NCBI GenBank assembly: GCA_963555705.1
Contig: OY743176.1
Location: 38,114,497-38,178,496, forward strand
Direction of reading: 5' to 3'
Length of the DNA stretch: 64,000 nt
DNA from: Ligustrum vulgare
Taxonomy: Eukaryota; Streptophyta; Magnoliopsida; Lamiales; Oleaceae
Shown one piece after another: positions 1-9,803 of the stretch (its first letter is position 1; each line of letters opens with the position of its first letter). The notes under the pieces are model-generated. The model saw nothing but the letters and a program-made list of their open reading frames with translations, did no database searches and was not told the DNA's origin. The position numbers and the translations under genes are program-made.

Positions 1-464
1 GGATTTTCCGACGGAATTGGATTTCGTTTGTAATTACCAACGGAATTGGAATTCATTGGTAATCTCCAACTACATATTTAGTTGCTAATTTTCAATGGAA
101 TATTCCGTTGGTAATTCATTCCTAATTTTCAACGAAATATTCTATCGGAAAATTCATTGCAAATTTCCAAAGGAACTCTTTGATGGAAATCCGCTGGTAA
201 ATTCCAACAAAATATTTCATTGGTAAAAGTCGTTGGTAAATTGCATTTGTACATTCCGTTGGCAACTTTCGTTTAGCAAATTCCAGTGGAAAATTCCGTC
301 GGTAAATTGTGATGGAATCTATTTTCGGTCGCAAAGTTTTACCAACGCGACTTTCTACGATGGTTTTTCCGAAGAAAAGAATCCGTCAGAATATACTATC
401 ACTATAGAATAATGAGCTTTAGTGACAGATTTTTCTATTGGTAAATGTCACATTTTTTGTAGTG
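1..464 (-). mobile_element. Terminal segment of a CACTA (En/Spm) DNA transposon, cut by the window edge
   Basis: Read on the minus strand, the segment begins with CACTACAAAAAA (453-464), the standard terminal motif of plant CACTA transposons. The 450 bp behind it are many degenerate copies of a short unit resembling TTCCGTTGGTAAATT in both orientations, which is the usual subterminal repeat region bound by the transposase. No coding sequence is seen; the rest of the element would lie to the left of the window. The 3-bp target duplication cannot be checked because only one end is present. Confidence in the CACTA call is good, but the element could be a short non-autonomous copy. Confidence 0.75.
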
Positions 465-509
465 CTTCTTGATGGGGTATCTTTTACTTGCATTGTACGT
501 GATTATTTT

Positions 510-582
510 AAGAATAAAACTACTAAACCAGACTGCCTTACAGATTCACTTACCGACGCTGAGCTGGACAGGTGAGCTGGAC
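510..582 (+). repeat. Dispersed 73-bp repeat, inverted copy at 21,370-21,443
   Basis: By eye, 531-582 matches the reverse complement of 21,370-21,420 at roughly 90% identity, with weaker similarity continuing through 510-530. Homology at the far copy stops where the Athila-like 3' LTR ends. The unit contains a GAGCTGGAC doublet. It belongs to no family I recognise. Confidence 0.6.
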
Positions 583-602
583 TACTTTATTTGAAGGACC
601 TT

Positions 603-645
603 GCTATTTGTACAAACAAACTGTACAAACAGTTATACAAATAGC
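603..645. repeat. Nested palindrome
   Basis: Perfect 10-bp arms GCTATTTGTA (603-612) and TACAAATAGC (636-645) enclose a smaller hairpin, CTGT/ACAG (621-632). It lies about 90 bp outside the first pararetroviral open frame and could be part of the integration junction or an unrelated hairpin. Confidence 0.5.
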
Positions 646-737
646 TAAAAGACAAAATTTTTGAATGTTTAATTACTATGTTATCCTTTTGGTTATAACT
701 CATTTAGTTTTCTGATGTTATGTCTATATCCTTATTT

Positions 738-1040
738 TTATTGTTTACATAAAATGCGTAATATATACTTATTATATGTTAAAGTTTCTTCTTCAATAAT
801 TATATTTAATTCTTCAATTTTTTTCTCTAGATCACTAATTATTCTTCCTTTATTTACTATAATTCTAGTAAATTGTGAAAAATCTGTAAATGAGGGTTCT
901 TTTATTGAGTAGTATAATAAATTATAAAATCTTCCTAAATCTTCTCTTATAATTTCTAATTGTTTAATTGTTTCTTCTCTTAAGTACTTAAAGTCATTTA
1001 CTTCTGAAGGATTTAATTCTATTAAATGTTTTAAATTCAT
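738..1040 (-). CDS. Small coiled-coil protein of the pararetrovirus, function unknown
   Basis: An uninterrupted 100-codon frame with an ATG start (1040-1038). The product is hydrophilic, rich in Leu, Ile, Glu and Lys, with heptad-like spacing over roughly residues 15-35 and 65-85, so a coiled coil is likely. It lies downstream, on the same strand, of the TATA-like sequence at 1,750-1,757, with a leader of about 700 nt between them. Caulimovirids often carry a small coiled-coil virion-associated or accessory protein, and this could be one, but I see no diagnostic motif. It is one of the few viral frames here without a break. Confidence 0.5.
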   Translation of the reverse strand: MNLKHLIELNPSEVNDFKYLREETIKQLEIIREDLGRFYNLLYYSIKEPSFTDFSQFTRIIVNKGRIISDLEKKIEELNIIIEEETLTYNKYILRILCKQ

Positions 1041-2006
1041 AAATTATAAAACTAAATATTTAGATTTAAGCTATTAATTCAAATCCTCTTCAAATAGTTA
1101 ATTCTTGGAACAAATTTTCAACATATGTAAAAACATGCAAGAGATATCATAAGCAAAATGATAAATTTAAGACTATGATAACAGTACATGGATAATATCA
1201 ATAAAAAAGACGATATATAATCCGCCATAAATAATTAACAATACTTCTTTCTATCTATGGTTCCATCACGCTTCTTTGTAAATCTGATTTTAAAAGATTT
1301 TTGACCAAATACTCTTCAGTTATTTATCTAAGTATTAAACACATCTTCAGAGGAGATCGTTGCTGCTCGAAAGACTTACGCATTAATGGATGCTCGAAAG
1401 ACTTACTCCAATACTTTCTGTTTAACACTTAAACAAACACTTCAAAGAGGTTTAGCACAATTCAGTTTCGTTTCCTACCTCTGAATGTACTCTTTTAACA
1501 AAAGTTTTATAAAGAATAAACTTATGGACTCATAAATAAATAGAGTATTACTAACTATTTTATGGCTTCATATATATCTATGTGGAGTTTAGTTGCTCAT
1601 ACCTTCTGCTAATTGTTTCTGGATTTGTTTGATAAAAGAAAATTTTGAATTAGGAATGAAAAGAAAGACAATAGATAGAGAGAATATAGATTTTTATTGC
1701 TGAAAACCAATATGATTTTCGGATGCTTACAATGAGGAGAGACTCCTCCTTTTATAGTTGGTAAAAGAAAAGTTGGGGAACAAGATAATATTCCCTATCT
1801 TTTACATACTTGGCTAAGAATTAAAGTAGATAAAGTAAAGCTAAAGTTACAATAATTTCTACTGCTTTTCTAAAGTTTCACATGGGTTTGGATCCCCATG
1901 CCTTGAATAATTCATGTTTAGACAAGGTAGACTTCATCTTCATTGTAGTTGAGTAGGTCCCCACAATTGTTACACTTGTGACCCGTTTCTACCTCCATTC
2001 ATAAGC
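1041..2006 (-). other. Non-coding region of the pararetrovirus (leader and promoter side)
   Basis: AT-rich with many short ORFs and no conserved protein. On the minus strand it runs from the end of the transactivator-like gene through a TATA-like box (1,750-1,757) into a long leader, which fits the large intergenic region of caulimovirids. A short direct repeat, TGCTCGAAAGACTTAC, occurs near 1,364 and 1,391. Confidence 0.5.
1693..1757 (-). promoter_or_regulatory. Putative full-length-RNA promoter (TATA box) with downstream AATAAA
   Basis: On the minus strand, CTATAAAA (1757-1750) is followed by a GGAGGAG stretch and then by AATAAA (1698-1693). TATA boxes followed by a GA-rich stretch are common in caulimovirid promoters. 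The distance to AATAAA (about 55 nt) is shorter than the usual promoter to poly(A) distance in the family, so the AATAAA may be coincidental. Confidence 0.4.
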
Positions 2007-3005
2007 TCATTTGCTAAGATCCAAATTGCTGACAAGTATATTCTCAGCATATTCTCTTAATTTCCATAATTGACAATTAACTTGATTAATTATTGCAATG
2101 CTGTAAATTAAAAATTTGTCATCATTAGATTCGTATACCCAAACATTAGTTTGTGTAAGGGTATCCCTTAATTCGGTGTACATGACTCTAAATCCCAATG
2201 CCCTTTTTTCTGGAATAGCTTGTATCTGTTCTTCTTTGTTAAATGATTTAATTTATGGTTCTGAAAGAATAGCTTTGTTAGTTACTCCAAGTTTTACAAT
2301 ATGTTCTGCCCTTAGGAATTCTTCATCAATAAATTCTGGAATGACTGAGTAAATCCTGACATAAATCTTTTCAGCTTTGGTAATTCCAAAATATGTTTTA
2401 ACTGCTGCCTTGATAGAATTAGGTAATAATGATATTTCCTTCATATCCTTGCTAGGGTAGATGCGCTGAATAAGTCCTTGGTCAAACAGCCCCCTGACTG
2501 TTCTTAGTTCTGCTCCTGGAAAAATAATTGCTTTATTGATTTTTTGATGGCTAATTGTCCTTAGCCATTCTCCTTCTTTTGTCCTTTTGTTTAGATACTC
2601 CACATACTTCAAGAATGTCTCTAGTTTCTTCATAACTTTCTCCTTTTCTGATAGTTCCTTTGTTACTACTGCTGGTTTCTTCGCAGCTTCTAAAAAAGTT
2701 TCTTTAGATGGTTCAATAGTTTTGCTAATAGCTTTGGAAGATGAACTTCCAATAATTGATACATTAGATACTTCTTCCTCAATAGGAAGTCCTACAAATA
2801 ATTTCTTCACTAGAGAGGATTGAGATCCTCCTTTGTACATTTCCTCAAGAGAATTAACCCTTGACTTGTAAAATGCTAGTTCATTGTTAATTTGTACAAT
2901 CTGCGCCATGCAAGTATTCACATGGTTGAATAGATTTGAATAGTTGATATTCATTTGACCCATGGCCAAGTTAATTTCTTCTACTTTTTTAAGTATGTCT
3001 TCCAT
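2007..3005 (-). pseudogene. Transactivator/viroplasmin-like protein of the pararetrovirus (one in-frame stop)
   Basis: The frame starts at ATG 3005-3003, inside the last codons of the polymerase ORF, and runs about 330 codons. It is broken by a single in-frame TAA (2255-2253); the same frame continues to 2007. The N-terminal 60 residues look coiled-coil, then a Lys/Glu-rich linker leads to a conserved-looking block (near 2,600-2,260) with several aromatic and basic residues. Position after RNase H, size and overlap match the translation transactivator/inclusion-body protein that caulimoviruses, cavemoviruses and solendoviruses encode there, which allows reinitiation on polycistronic viral RNA. 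Assignment rests on position and architecture, not on a motif I can prove. Confidence 0.6.
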
Positions 3006-4946
3006 GTCTTGATAAACAATCTGCAATAAAATTGTCGTACCCTTGATATGAATAATTTCAAAATCATAATGGCTAAGTTCTACTTGCCATCTAATTAACC
3101 TTTTATTTGCAATAGTTGGATCAATTTCTTTAGCTAACCAATATTTGACTTGTGTATTATCGGTTCTAATTTTGAATTTTGTAGTAACAATAAATAATTC
3201 GAACTTTTTAATAGCAAATTTTACAGCTAATAATTCTTTTTCATTTATATGATAATTAGTTTGAGTTTGGGTAAAACTGCCACTAGTGTATTGTGCAATC
3301 CTTTCCTCATCCTCATTTGGATAAATATATTTAAGCACTGCTTCCCATGCTGTTTCACATGCATCGGTTTCTATAATCCAATCACATTCTTTTTTTTGGA
3401 TAATTTTAATTCTGGTAAATCTTTACAAATGTCTTTAATTTTTTGTACTTCTTCTTTTTCGTCTTTAGACCATGGTGTCCATCTAGTTTTTCCATTTAGT
3501 CTTTTTTGTAATGGTATTAAATGTTTTGCTAAGTTAGGTACATATTTCCTAGTCTGGTTTACAAGTCCTAAAAAGCTTTGTAATTGTGTTTTATCTTTTA
3601 TATGATTGTCAAATTCTTGTATTTTTGTACCTATATGTTTTTGGAGTTTTATTCCTTCTTGACTTATTATATAGATCCCAAAAATTCTACTTTTTCTTTA
3701 GCTATCTCCATTTTTGTAACTGATAATATAATTCCATTATTCCTTACAATATCTATAAAAATATTAAGATGTTTTAGGTGGTCATGTCTAGTTTCAGAGT
3801 AAATAAGAACATCATCAATATATACTGTAATAAAATGATAATAATCTTTAAATATTTTATCCACCTTTGAAATTCTCCTGGACTATTTTTAAATCCAAAA
3901 GGTAATACATTCCATTCATAAAATCCTTGTGATACCGTAAAAGCTGTTAAATGTCTAGATTCTTCAGTTAACATAATATGATAAAATCCTGATTTGAGAT
4001 CAAATTTAGAGAAATATTTCTTTCCTCTAATTTGGTTAAATAATACATGTTGGTTTGATATTAGATATTTTAATTCTTTTGTATAAGTGTTTAACCTTTT
4101 ATAATTAATTACCATTCTAGATTTTCCTCTTTTTTGTTCTGAATGTTTTATTACAATGAAGGTTGGACTACTATGTTTACCGTTAGATTCTCTAATGAAT
4201 TTATTTTCTAGTATTTCTTTTATGTGCATTTCAAATTCAGGTAATTCTTTTGGTGTATGTTTAATTGGTTTTACACTAATAATCTTAGTGTCATCTTCTA
4301 ATATAATTTCTGCCATAGGTTTATTTATGTGCCATTTTTCCAAAGGATTATCTCCTGATAATTTTAATAATTTTTCTGTAATATTTTTTATTATTATTTG
4401 ATCAAAATGTTCTTGTACTAGATTTATTCTATTTTTATTAGGCATAAATTGTGTTGTTTGTGTTAATTTTGGTCTATCCTCACCACGCTGAGCTGCTATA
4501 TGAGGCATTTTTTCTTTACAGTAAGGATCATTAATTCTTATTGCTATTTCTATATGGTGAAAAGGGGTAGATAAAAGTATAATTTTTTCATCAATAGTTA
4601 TTGGATAATATTGTTTTATGAAGTTATTTCCTCATAATATATCCACTGGCATATCATCAAATTGATATACATAAGGTATTTGTAATTCATATTTTCCTAT
4701 TTGTATTTTAACATTCCTTGCTACTTTAGTTATTAGGTTTGTGCTTCCATCAAATCCTGCAAGTATTACTCTTTCTTCATTATCTTTTTTATTACTCCAC
4801 ATTTATGGGGGCAATACATTTTCTTTAAATAAACAGGATGATGCTCCTGTATCAAACAATGCATGATAATTTCTGCTAAGATATCCATTGTAATTCATTT
4901 TGGTTAGTATATAAATATGTTCTCTTCCTCCTTGTATTTTATTCAT
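2989..4946 (-). pseudogene. Polymerase polyprotein: aspartic protease, reverse transcriptase, RNase H (multiple breaks)
   Basis: The frame opens with ATG 4946-4944, overlapping the TGA of the upstream ORF as ATGA. Protease: ALFDTGASS active-site motif near 4,850. Reverse transcriptase: fingers/palm from about 4,300, conserved FSKFDLKSGFYHI near 4,010 and YIDDVLIYS near 3,810. RNase H: an IETDAC-type start near 3,380, then NEKELLAVKFAI and RTDNTQVKYWL near 3,240-3,150. Breaks seen: TAA 4805-4803 and TGA 4634-4632 in the protease, single-base frame changes near 3,870 (before the YIDD box), 3,675, 3,395 (in an A-run) and 3,040. The original frame ends at TAA 2991-2989. Integrase is absent, as expected for Caulimoviridae. 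Confidence 0.85.
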
Positions 4947-7411
4947 AATAACATTAGTATAACTAGATTCTTATTTTGTATTGTTAATAGCATTCTATCA
5001 TTTTTTATGTAATATGGTTTTACTTGCTCTAAGAAGTCTGTTCCTAATAGTAATTTTGTATTTACCTTTCCTATATGTTCTACGTACATGTTTATGATTA
5101 TTTCATTTCTTTTATTTATTCTTATTTGTAATTCTACATAAGTATCCATGTGATGAATATTTCCAAAATAATCTTGTATTTGAATTGGATTATTTGTTAC
5201 TTTAAGTTCTAAATCTCCTATTATGTTTTCTTTTATATGAGATACAGTTGCTTCAGTATCTATTAATACTTTCTGCTCTTTCCATTCTCCATTTATTCTA
5301 ATTTCTATCATAACTTCAAATTGTTTTGTCTCATTTCTTTTAGATAGATTCATTCTTGGTATTTTTTTATGTATTTTTGTCATTATTTGTTTTTCTGAAT
5401 CATTTCTATTTTCTATTTCAGGTAATGATCTTGTACTAGTATTTCTTCTTAGGCTAATTGATCTTCTTCCAAATTCTATTTGTGGTTTATCCATATTTAC
5501 TAATCTTCTAGCTTGATTGAAATCTATTTCTATATCTTCTGGTATTGTCATTCTTAGATTTTCTTTAATTGGTTTGTATTCCAATAAATTTTTAAATATG
5601 GGTTCTATTATGTGTGTTCTCGTAGCATTCTTAGTTTTTACTTCATGTTTACTAGTAAAAGCATATATTGTTCTAACAGTTAAACTTATAGTTTTACTTC
5701 CTGGTTCCATATCTATTCCTCTTAATCTGTAATATAATGTTAAGGCCTTATTTTTATTTTGTTCTCCCATACTTATGCTGAAATTTGGTCTTATTGTAAA
5801 TTTTACTTTTTGGTACATTAACTTTCCTGTTACAATTCCTATTAGAGCATCTTGTACTGAACTTACAATTCTATCATCCATAATATAGAATTCTATAGGT
5901 GTATCTATTCCTTCTCTAAAATAGGCTTTTGCTATAATTTGTACGGCTCCTAAATATATGTTCTTTATTTTTCCTTTTAGTTCAGGATTCAATATGTTTA
6001 TTTCTTTTCTTATAAATTCTTCATTTATTATAGGTATTAATGTATTTTCTGTAGTATCTCTTATGTTTATAGGGTGATTATGGTTTCTTGCTACATATGC
6101 TATTTCTTTGTTTTTTTGTCAAAATGGTAAATTAAATATTTCTTTTGGTTCTACATCTAATTTTGATTTTAAGATCTTTTCATACATTTTAGGATTAAAT
6201 ATTAATCTTTCATTTAATTGTTCTTCATTTTTTTCTAATTGGTATTCATATTTTTAGATGTACCTTCTTCACTAATTTGTCTAATCATATTTATATATAA
6301 ATATTCTTCTTCACTAGATTCATTAGATTCACTTTCTTCTGAAGATTCTAATTTCATTATTGTATTTATTACTTCATGTTCTTCTAATTCATAAATTTCT
6401 TCATCTTCAGGAATTTCTTCCCATTCTTCTTCTTGTTCAATAGGTAATAAGTTGTAATTTTTTTTCTATTAATGAGATATACATCATATTTTTCTTTTTA
6501 TCTTTCTTAGGACATTCTGGAGATATATGTCCTACTTCTCTACATTAATAGCATTTACATTTTCTAGGATTTTTAGGGTATGTTTTAGTTTTGTTTTGTT
6601 TTTGCCTTAAATATCTCTTATATGGTACTCTATACCTTTTAAATGTTTTATTATATGACTTTTTGTATTTATAGAATTTTTTAAATTTTTTTCTAAATTT
6701 ATCTTTTCTATAATATTTATTTTTCTTATATTTTCTTTCTAGATGACATCCCCATTGGGTTGGTTTATATTGTAATTTATCACAGCATAATGATTTTTTA
6801 CTTGTTTTATGGAATTTTATCATATTATTTGCTTCCATACATTTTTCTTGTTGCCTCATTTCTATAAATTGTATTCTTGCTCATAGACTATTATTACTTA
6901 ATGGTATTTATATTTTTTCCCTGTCCTTAAATAATTCTAAATTCCATGGGTTTGGTAATTTAAAGAATATTTGATTCATAATTTCCATACCATATGTTTC
7001 CTGATTATATTCTGCCTTTTCAAAATATTCTCTAAATTCACATGCAAATTGTTTAAAGTAACACATATCACATATTGATAGATTTTCTGATAAACATCTA
7101 TTTCTTAGTTTTGAGCTAATTTTGGAATCTCTGTCTATTACTAATGTATATTCTCTTTTTAATGCATCCTCATATCTGCTCAAAATAGTTCCTATTTCAT
7201 CTTGGTCATTTCCTCTAACTTGTCCTATATAAGTTTCTGTTAAATTTCCCCACCATCTTGCAGTGGTTCCTATAAATGTATTTTCTAACATTAATTGTAA
7301 TTGCTTTCCTGTTAATTCTCTAGTATAGGCCATCATAGCCATAGATTTCATCCATAATTCTAATTCATGATCTACATCTTGCACACATCCTAAATTTATC
7401 CATCTTCCTTA
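4943..7411 (-). pseudogene. Coat protein / zinc knuckle / movement protein polyprotein of the pararetrovirus, with extra C-terminal protease-like domain
   Basis: One reading frame, interrupted by stops, holds three blocks. Coat protein core (7,411-6,908): Trp-rich helical region with LGCVQDVDHELELW near its start and a cysteine cluster near 7,080. Basic tract and zinc knuckle (6,859-6,500): very Lys/Arg/Tyr-rich, with a CxCxxC..H..C motif split by a stop at 6,545. Movement protein (about 6,100-5,400): 30K-superfamily features such as KFTIRPNFSI, ALTLYYRLRGIDM and a YAFTSKHEV block. The last 100 residues (5,320-4,990) look like a second, inactive retropepsin: IDTEAT where DTGA would be expected, and LLLGTDFLEQ. 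The ORF ends TGA 4945-4943, overlapping the polymerase ATG. The acidic stretch between knuckle and movement protein is heavily decayed. Confidence 0.75.
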
Positions 7412-8189
7412 TGAACTAAATTATTTGTTTTAAAATTTGTGTTTTATCTTTGATTCATATAGATTTCTGGTGTATTTTGTGGATTAGTATTACTTGTATT
7501 TTCTTTTTTAACTTGGTTAGTTCCTGGTTGTTGTACATACTCTGGTGGATTTTATCCAGCTGGTATTAAAGCTCTTTGTTGTTCATTCATATTAATTTCT
7601 TCTATTTTAAGATTTTTAAATTTTTCTATATAATCTTCTTCTGTTATTTAATCTGCTTCACCTTCTTTTTTAGGATTTTCCATAAATTTTTCTATTTGTT
7701 CAGTAATCATATTTATTCCTAATCTATTGATAGCTTTAAATTCTTTGTCAGTTATTATTCTTTTAAGTTTTTTTTTCCATTTCATCATATATTTTTGTTA
7801 TATTTTGGTTTATAATTTCCATATTTTGTTGTATATTATCTAATCTTTTATGTAAATCATTTTTTCCTATTTCTTTTGCTTAATTGTTCTTACCATATTT
7901 ATTTATTCTATAATAGTTTTTTGCTCTGTAATTTCTATTGAGTTTTCATATACCCCTACCATATTTTCTATTTTATTTATTTTATCAGTTATTTGCTTAA
8001 TTTGGTTTTCTAAGGTTATTAATTGTTTTGATAGGTTATTTACATATTGTTTTACTTCTAATATTTGTGTGGGTATATTTTTGTTTATATCTTTATAATC
8101 ATTAGTTCTATCATTTGTCTTATTTCTAATGGTAAATTATTGATAATTTCTTGAACTTGTTCTGGGTTTTTTGCTTGTTCTAAGTTTTG
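7412..8189 (-). other. Decayed N-terminal coat-protein region of the pararetrovirus
   Basis: No open frame of useful length. Minus-strand translation in all frames gives Ile/Asn/Glu/Lys-rich coiled-coil-like fragments with frequent stops. By position this should be the N-terminal part of the capsid polyprotein. Confidence 0.45.
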
Positions 8190-8462
8190 TTATGTAGTTT
8201 TATCTAAACTTATTCCTAATTTATTTAGTAAAAATAAATTTGTCCAATTTAATTGTTTATGTTCTCCAAATCCTTCTTCTCCTAATAGTATAAATGGTAT
8301 AAATTTTCCATATGTTTCAGTTATTAATGGCCAATGACTATTATTTGGTAAATATTTATATTTATAATTATATACTCTAGGTTTGATTATTGGTAATTTT
8401 TTAGACATTTTTCTAAATATATTTCTAAGTATAACTACTAGCTTTGATACCACAGTGGACAT
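8190..8462 (-). CDS. Small ORF overlapping the primer-binding site
   Basis: 90 codons with an ATG start (8462-8460). The tRNA-Met primer site lies within codons 4-8, so this frame begins almost exactly at the conventional origin of caulimovirid genome numbering. The product has a basic start, then a region rich in Tyr, Trp and Pro (PNNSHWPLITE near the middle). It could be the N-terminal end of the capsid polyprotein, separated from the coat core by frame breaks; the two are not in the same frame now. I recognise no domain. Confidence 0.4.
   Translation of the reverse strand: MSTVVSKLVVILRNIFRKMSKKLPIIKPRVYNYKYKYLPNNSHWPLITETYGKFIPFILLGEEGFGEHKQLNWTNLFLLNKLGISLDKTT
8441..8452 (-). promoter_or_regulatory. 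tRNA-Met primer-binding site of the pararetrovirus
   Basis: Minus strand reads TGGTATCAAAGC, one base from TGGTATCAGAGC, the initiator-tRNA-Met complement used by caulimovirids and many plant LTR elements. It primes minus-strand DNA synthesis. It is unusual in lying inside an open frame. Confidence 0.7.
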
Positions 8463-8493
8463 GATCGTGATCGTAAAATTTAATTTTGCGGAA

Positions 8494-8763
8494 TTATAAT
8501 CTTTGTCTAATTCTCCTTAAAAATCTTTCTTCAAATTCATCCATATATCTTATATCTTCTTGTCTAATTAAGTTTTCTTTTTTAAATTTTAAATATTCAT
8601 TATGTTGTAAAACTAGCCTTTTAATTTCTCGATATTTTTCTATAGCAATAGGATCAGTATTTAAGTCTCTTCCTGATCTTTCCGATTCTAAATATTCTCT
8701 ATGTAAACTTCTAATTAAATTTTTTCTTTTTTCGTAAAGTATATGAGGATCATAAACAGGCAT
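8494..8763 (-). CDS. Small basic, helix-rich ORF of the pararetrovirus
   Basis: 89 codons, ATG start 8763-8761, no break. The product is highly charged (Arg, Glu, Lys) and predicted by eye to be nearly all helical. It sits upstream of the primer site on the same strand, so in the circular genome it would fall in or near the leader, like the small ORFs of other caulimovirids. It shows no clear similarity to the other small ORF at 738-1,040. Confidence 0.4.
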   Translation of the reverse strand: MPVYDPHILYEKRKNLIRSLHREYLESERSGRDLNTDPIAIEKYREIKRLVLQHNEYLKFKKENLIRQEDIRYMDEFEERFLRRIRQRL

Positions 8764-9119
8764 AATAATTTTTTAATTATAAAAATTTTAAAGTTATTAA
8801 TTTTTAGAACTTATTATATGTTAAACTTAATAAGATAATATGTAAAATAAGGTATTTGTTATATTTTTAGCTAAAGGGTAAAATAAGTATTAATATATGT
8901 TTGTACACTAGTTTGTAAGATTTGTTTGGACAAGTAGAATTTTTGTTATTTGAATTTCATTTTCATCATATAAATTCAAATACAAGGAAAATGAAAATGA
9001 AATTGAAATGAAACTCAAATGTAAATGTAAATGTAAATCTAAAACTAACACCACTCAAATAAACTCATTCGTCCAGTCCAGATTTCATTAAACCCTCTCT
9101 TCAACTTCGTTCATCCAAA
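8764..9119. other. AT-rich spacer with an inverted repeat
   Basis: No gene. Arms AATTTCATTTTCAT (from about 8,950) and its near complement (to about 9,006) can pair, followed by a short run of AAATGT units. The right border of the viral insertion is probably in this interval. Confidence 0.4.
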
Positions 9120-9237
9120 ATGGACGACCTACTCCTCCGTCGTGTCTCTGATTTCTCCAACCTAGAGATATCGTTGATTACCTTAAAAGGGAGAATCCTT
9201 TAAGTGTCAAAGAACTAACCACTGAGATAATTGCAAG
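9120..9237 (+). pseudogene. Possible host-gene first-exon fragment
   Basis: An ATG (9120-9122) opens a short frame (DDLLLRRVSDFSN) that stops; a one-base shift at about 9,163 gives a clean frame reading DIVDYLKRENPLSVKELTTE up to a good donor-like AAG|GTAATA at 9,237/9,238. Codon use and amphipathic sequence look like a real protein-coding exon, unlike the surrounding DNA. I cannot name the protein. It may be a fragment captured by a transposon or the remains of a displaced gene. Confidence 0.35.
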
Positions 9238-9632
9238 GTAATATGATTATTATTTGAAAAAAAATCTGAATTCGAAATTTTACCTTTTCGAACTTTTTGC
9301 TCGTAATTTCTTTATTCTGTGTAAGTGATGATATGAGTATGAAGAAAGTTCTGTAATTTCGTTGTGGATGATTCGGGAAGATTTTCTTTTTTTTTATAAA
9401 TTGAAACTGTAAAATATTCTTATGGGTTAAATGTGTCATTAAGATTTTCCCTGTTTGCTTTTTTTTTTTTTATTAAATTGGAACTATAAAATATTCGTTA
9501 TGGGTTTTGTGTGTCATTTGTAACAATTTGTGAATGTTGTTCATGCATGGAGTGAAGAAGATAAAGTCAGTTCGTGTTAGTGGTTTCCTTGTAATTTTGA
9601 TATCATCTATTAAGATGGTAATAAATTTGCAG

Positions 9633-9803
9633 TTTGATTCCTATTATAAGGGAAGTTATTCAAATGATGCACTAGGAATTGGGAAATGTGGATATTTGGA
9701 ATGGTTCAGCGTAGCAGAATCGAGCCAGTTGTTGGAGACGATGATTCGAAATATGCTAAATTACCATTTATCTAACATGTTCAAAAATCTAGCTTGGATC
9801 TAA
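9633..9803 (+). pseudogene. Possible second exon fragment
   Basis: After an acceptor-like TTGCAG (9,627-9,632) a frame of 56 codons runs to TAA at 9,803. It contains a Trp/Glu/Leu-rich helical segment (SSQLLETMIRNML). The splice phase does not fit the exon candidate at 9,120-9,237, so they may not belong together. No domain is recognised. Confidence 0.25.

Larger units (their letters stand above)
465..737. other. Spacer between the CACTA end and the pararetrovirus
   Basis: No gene is seen. The stretch holds a 73-bp sequence (510-582) with an inverted relative at 21,370-21,443 and a nested palindrome (603-645). The true left border of the viral insertion probably lies here but has no clear signature. 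Confidence 0.5.
738..8763 (-). mobile_element. Endogenous pararetrovirus (Caulimoviridae), cavemovirus/solendovirus-like, decayed
   Basis: About 8 kb of minus-strand coding remnants follow the caulimovirid order: small ORFs and tRNA-Met primer site, coat protein, zinc knuckle, movement protein, aspartic protease, reverse transcriptase, RNase H, transactivator-like protein, promoter-like region, small coiled-coil ORF. There is no integrase and I see no LTRs, which separates it from the gypsy elements in this window. Coat and movement proteins share one frame and the polymerase is a separate ORF with a transactivator-like ORF after it; that arrangement is known from cavemoviruses and solendoviruses. 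The linear order is a permutation of the circular viral genome, with the promoter near the left end. Many stops and frameshifts mean this copy cannot encode working proteins. Genus assignment is inference. Confidence 0.85.

Noticed and set aside
4943..5320. Calling the second protease-like domain an active enzyme
   Set aside because: The catalytic motif has Glu in place of Gly (DTEAT), which is not expected to support catalysis.
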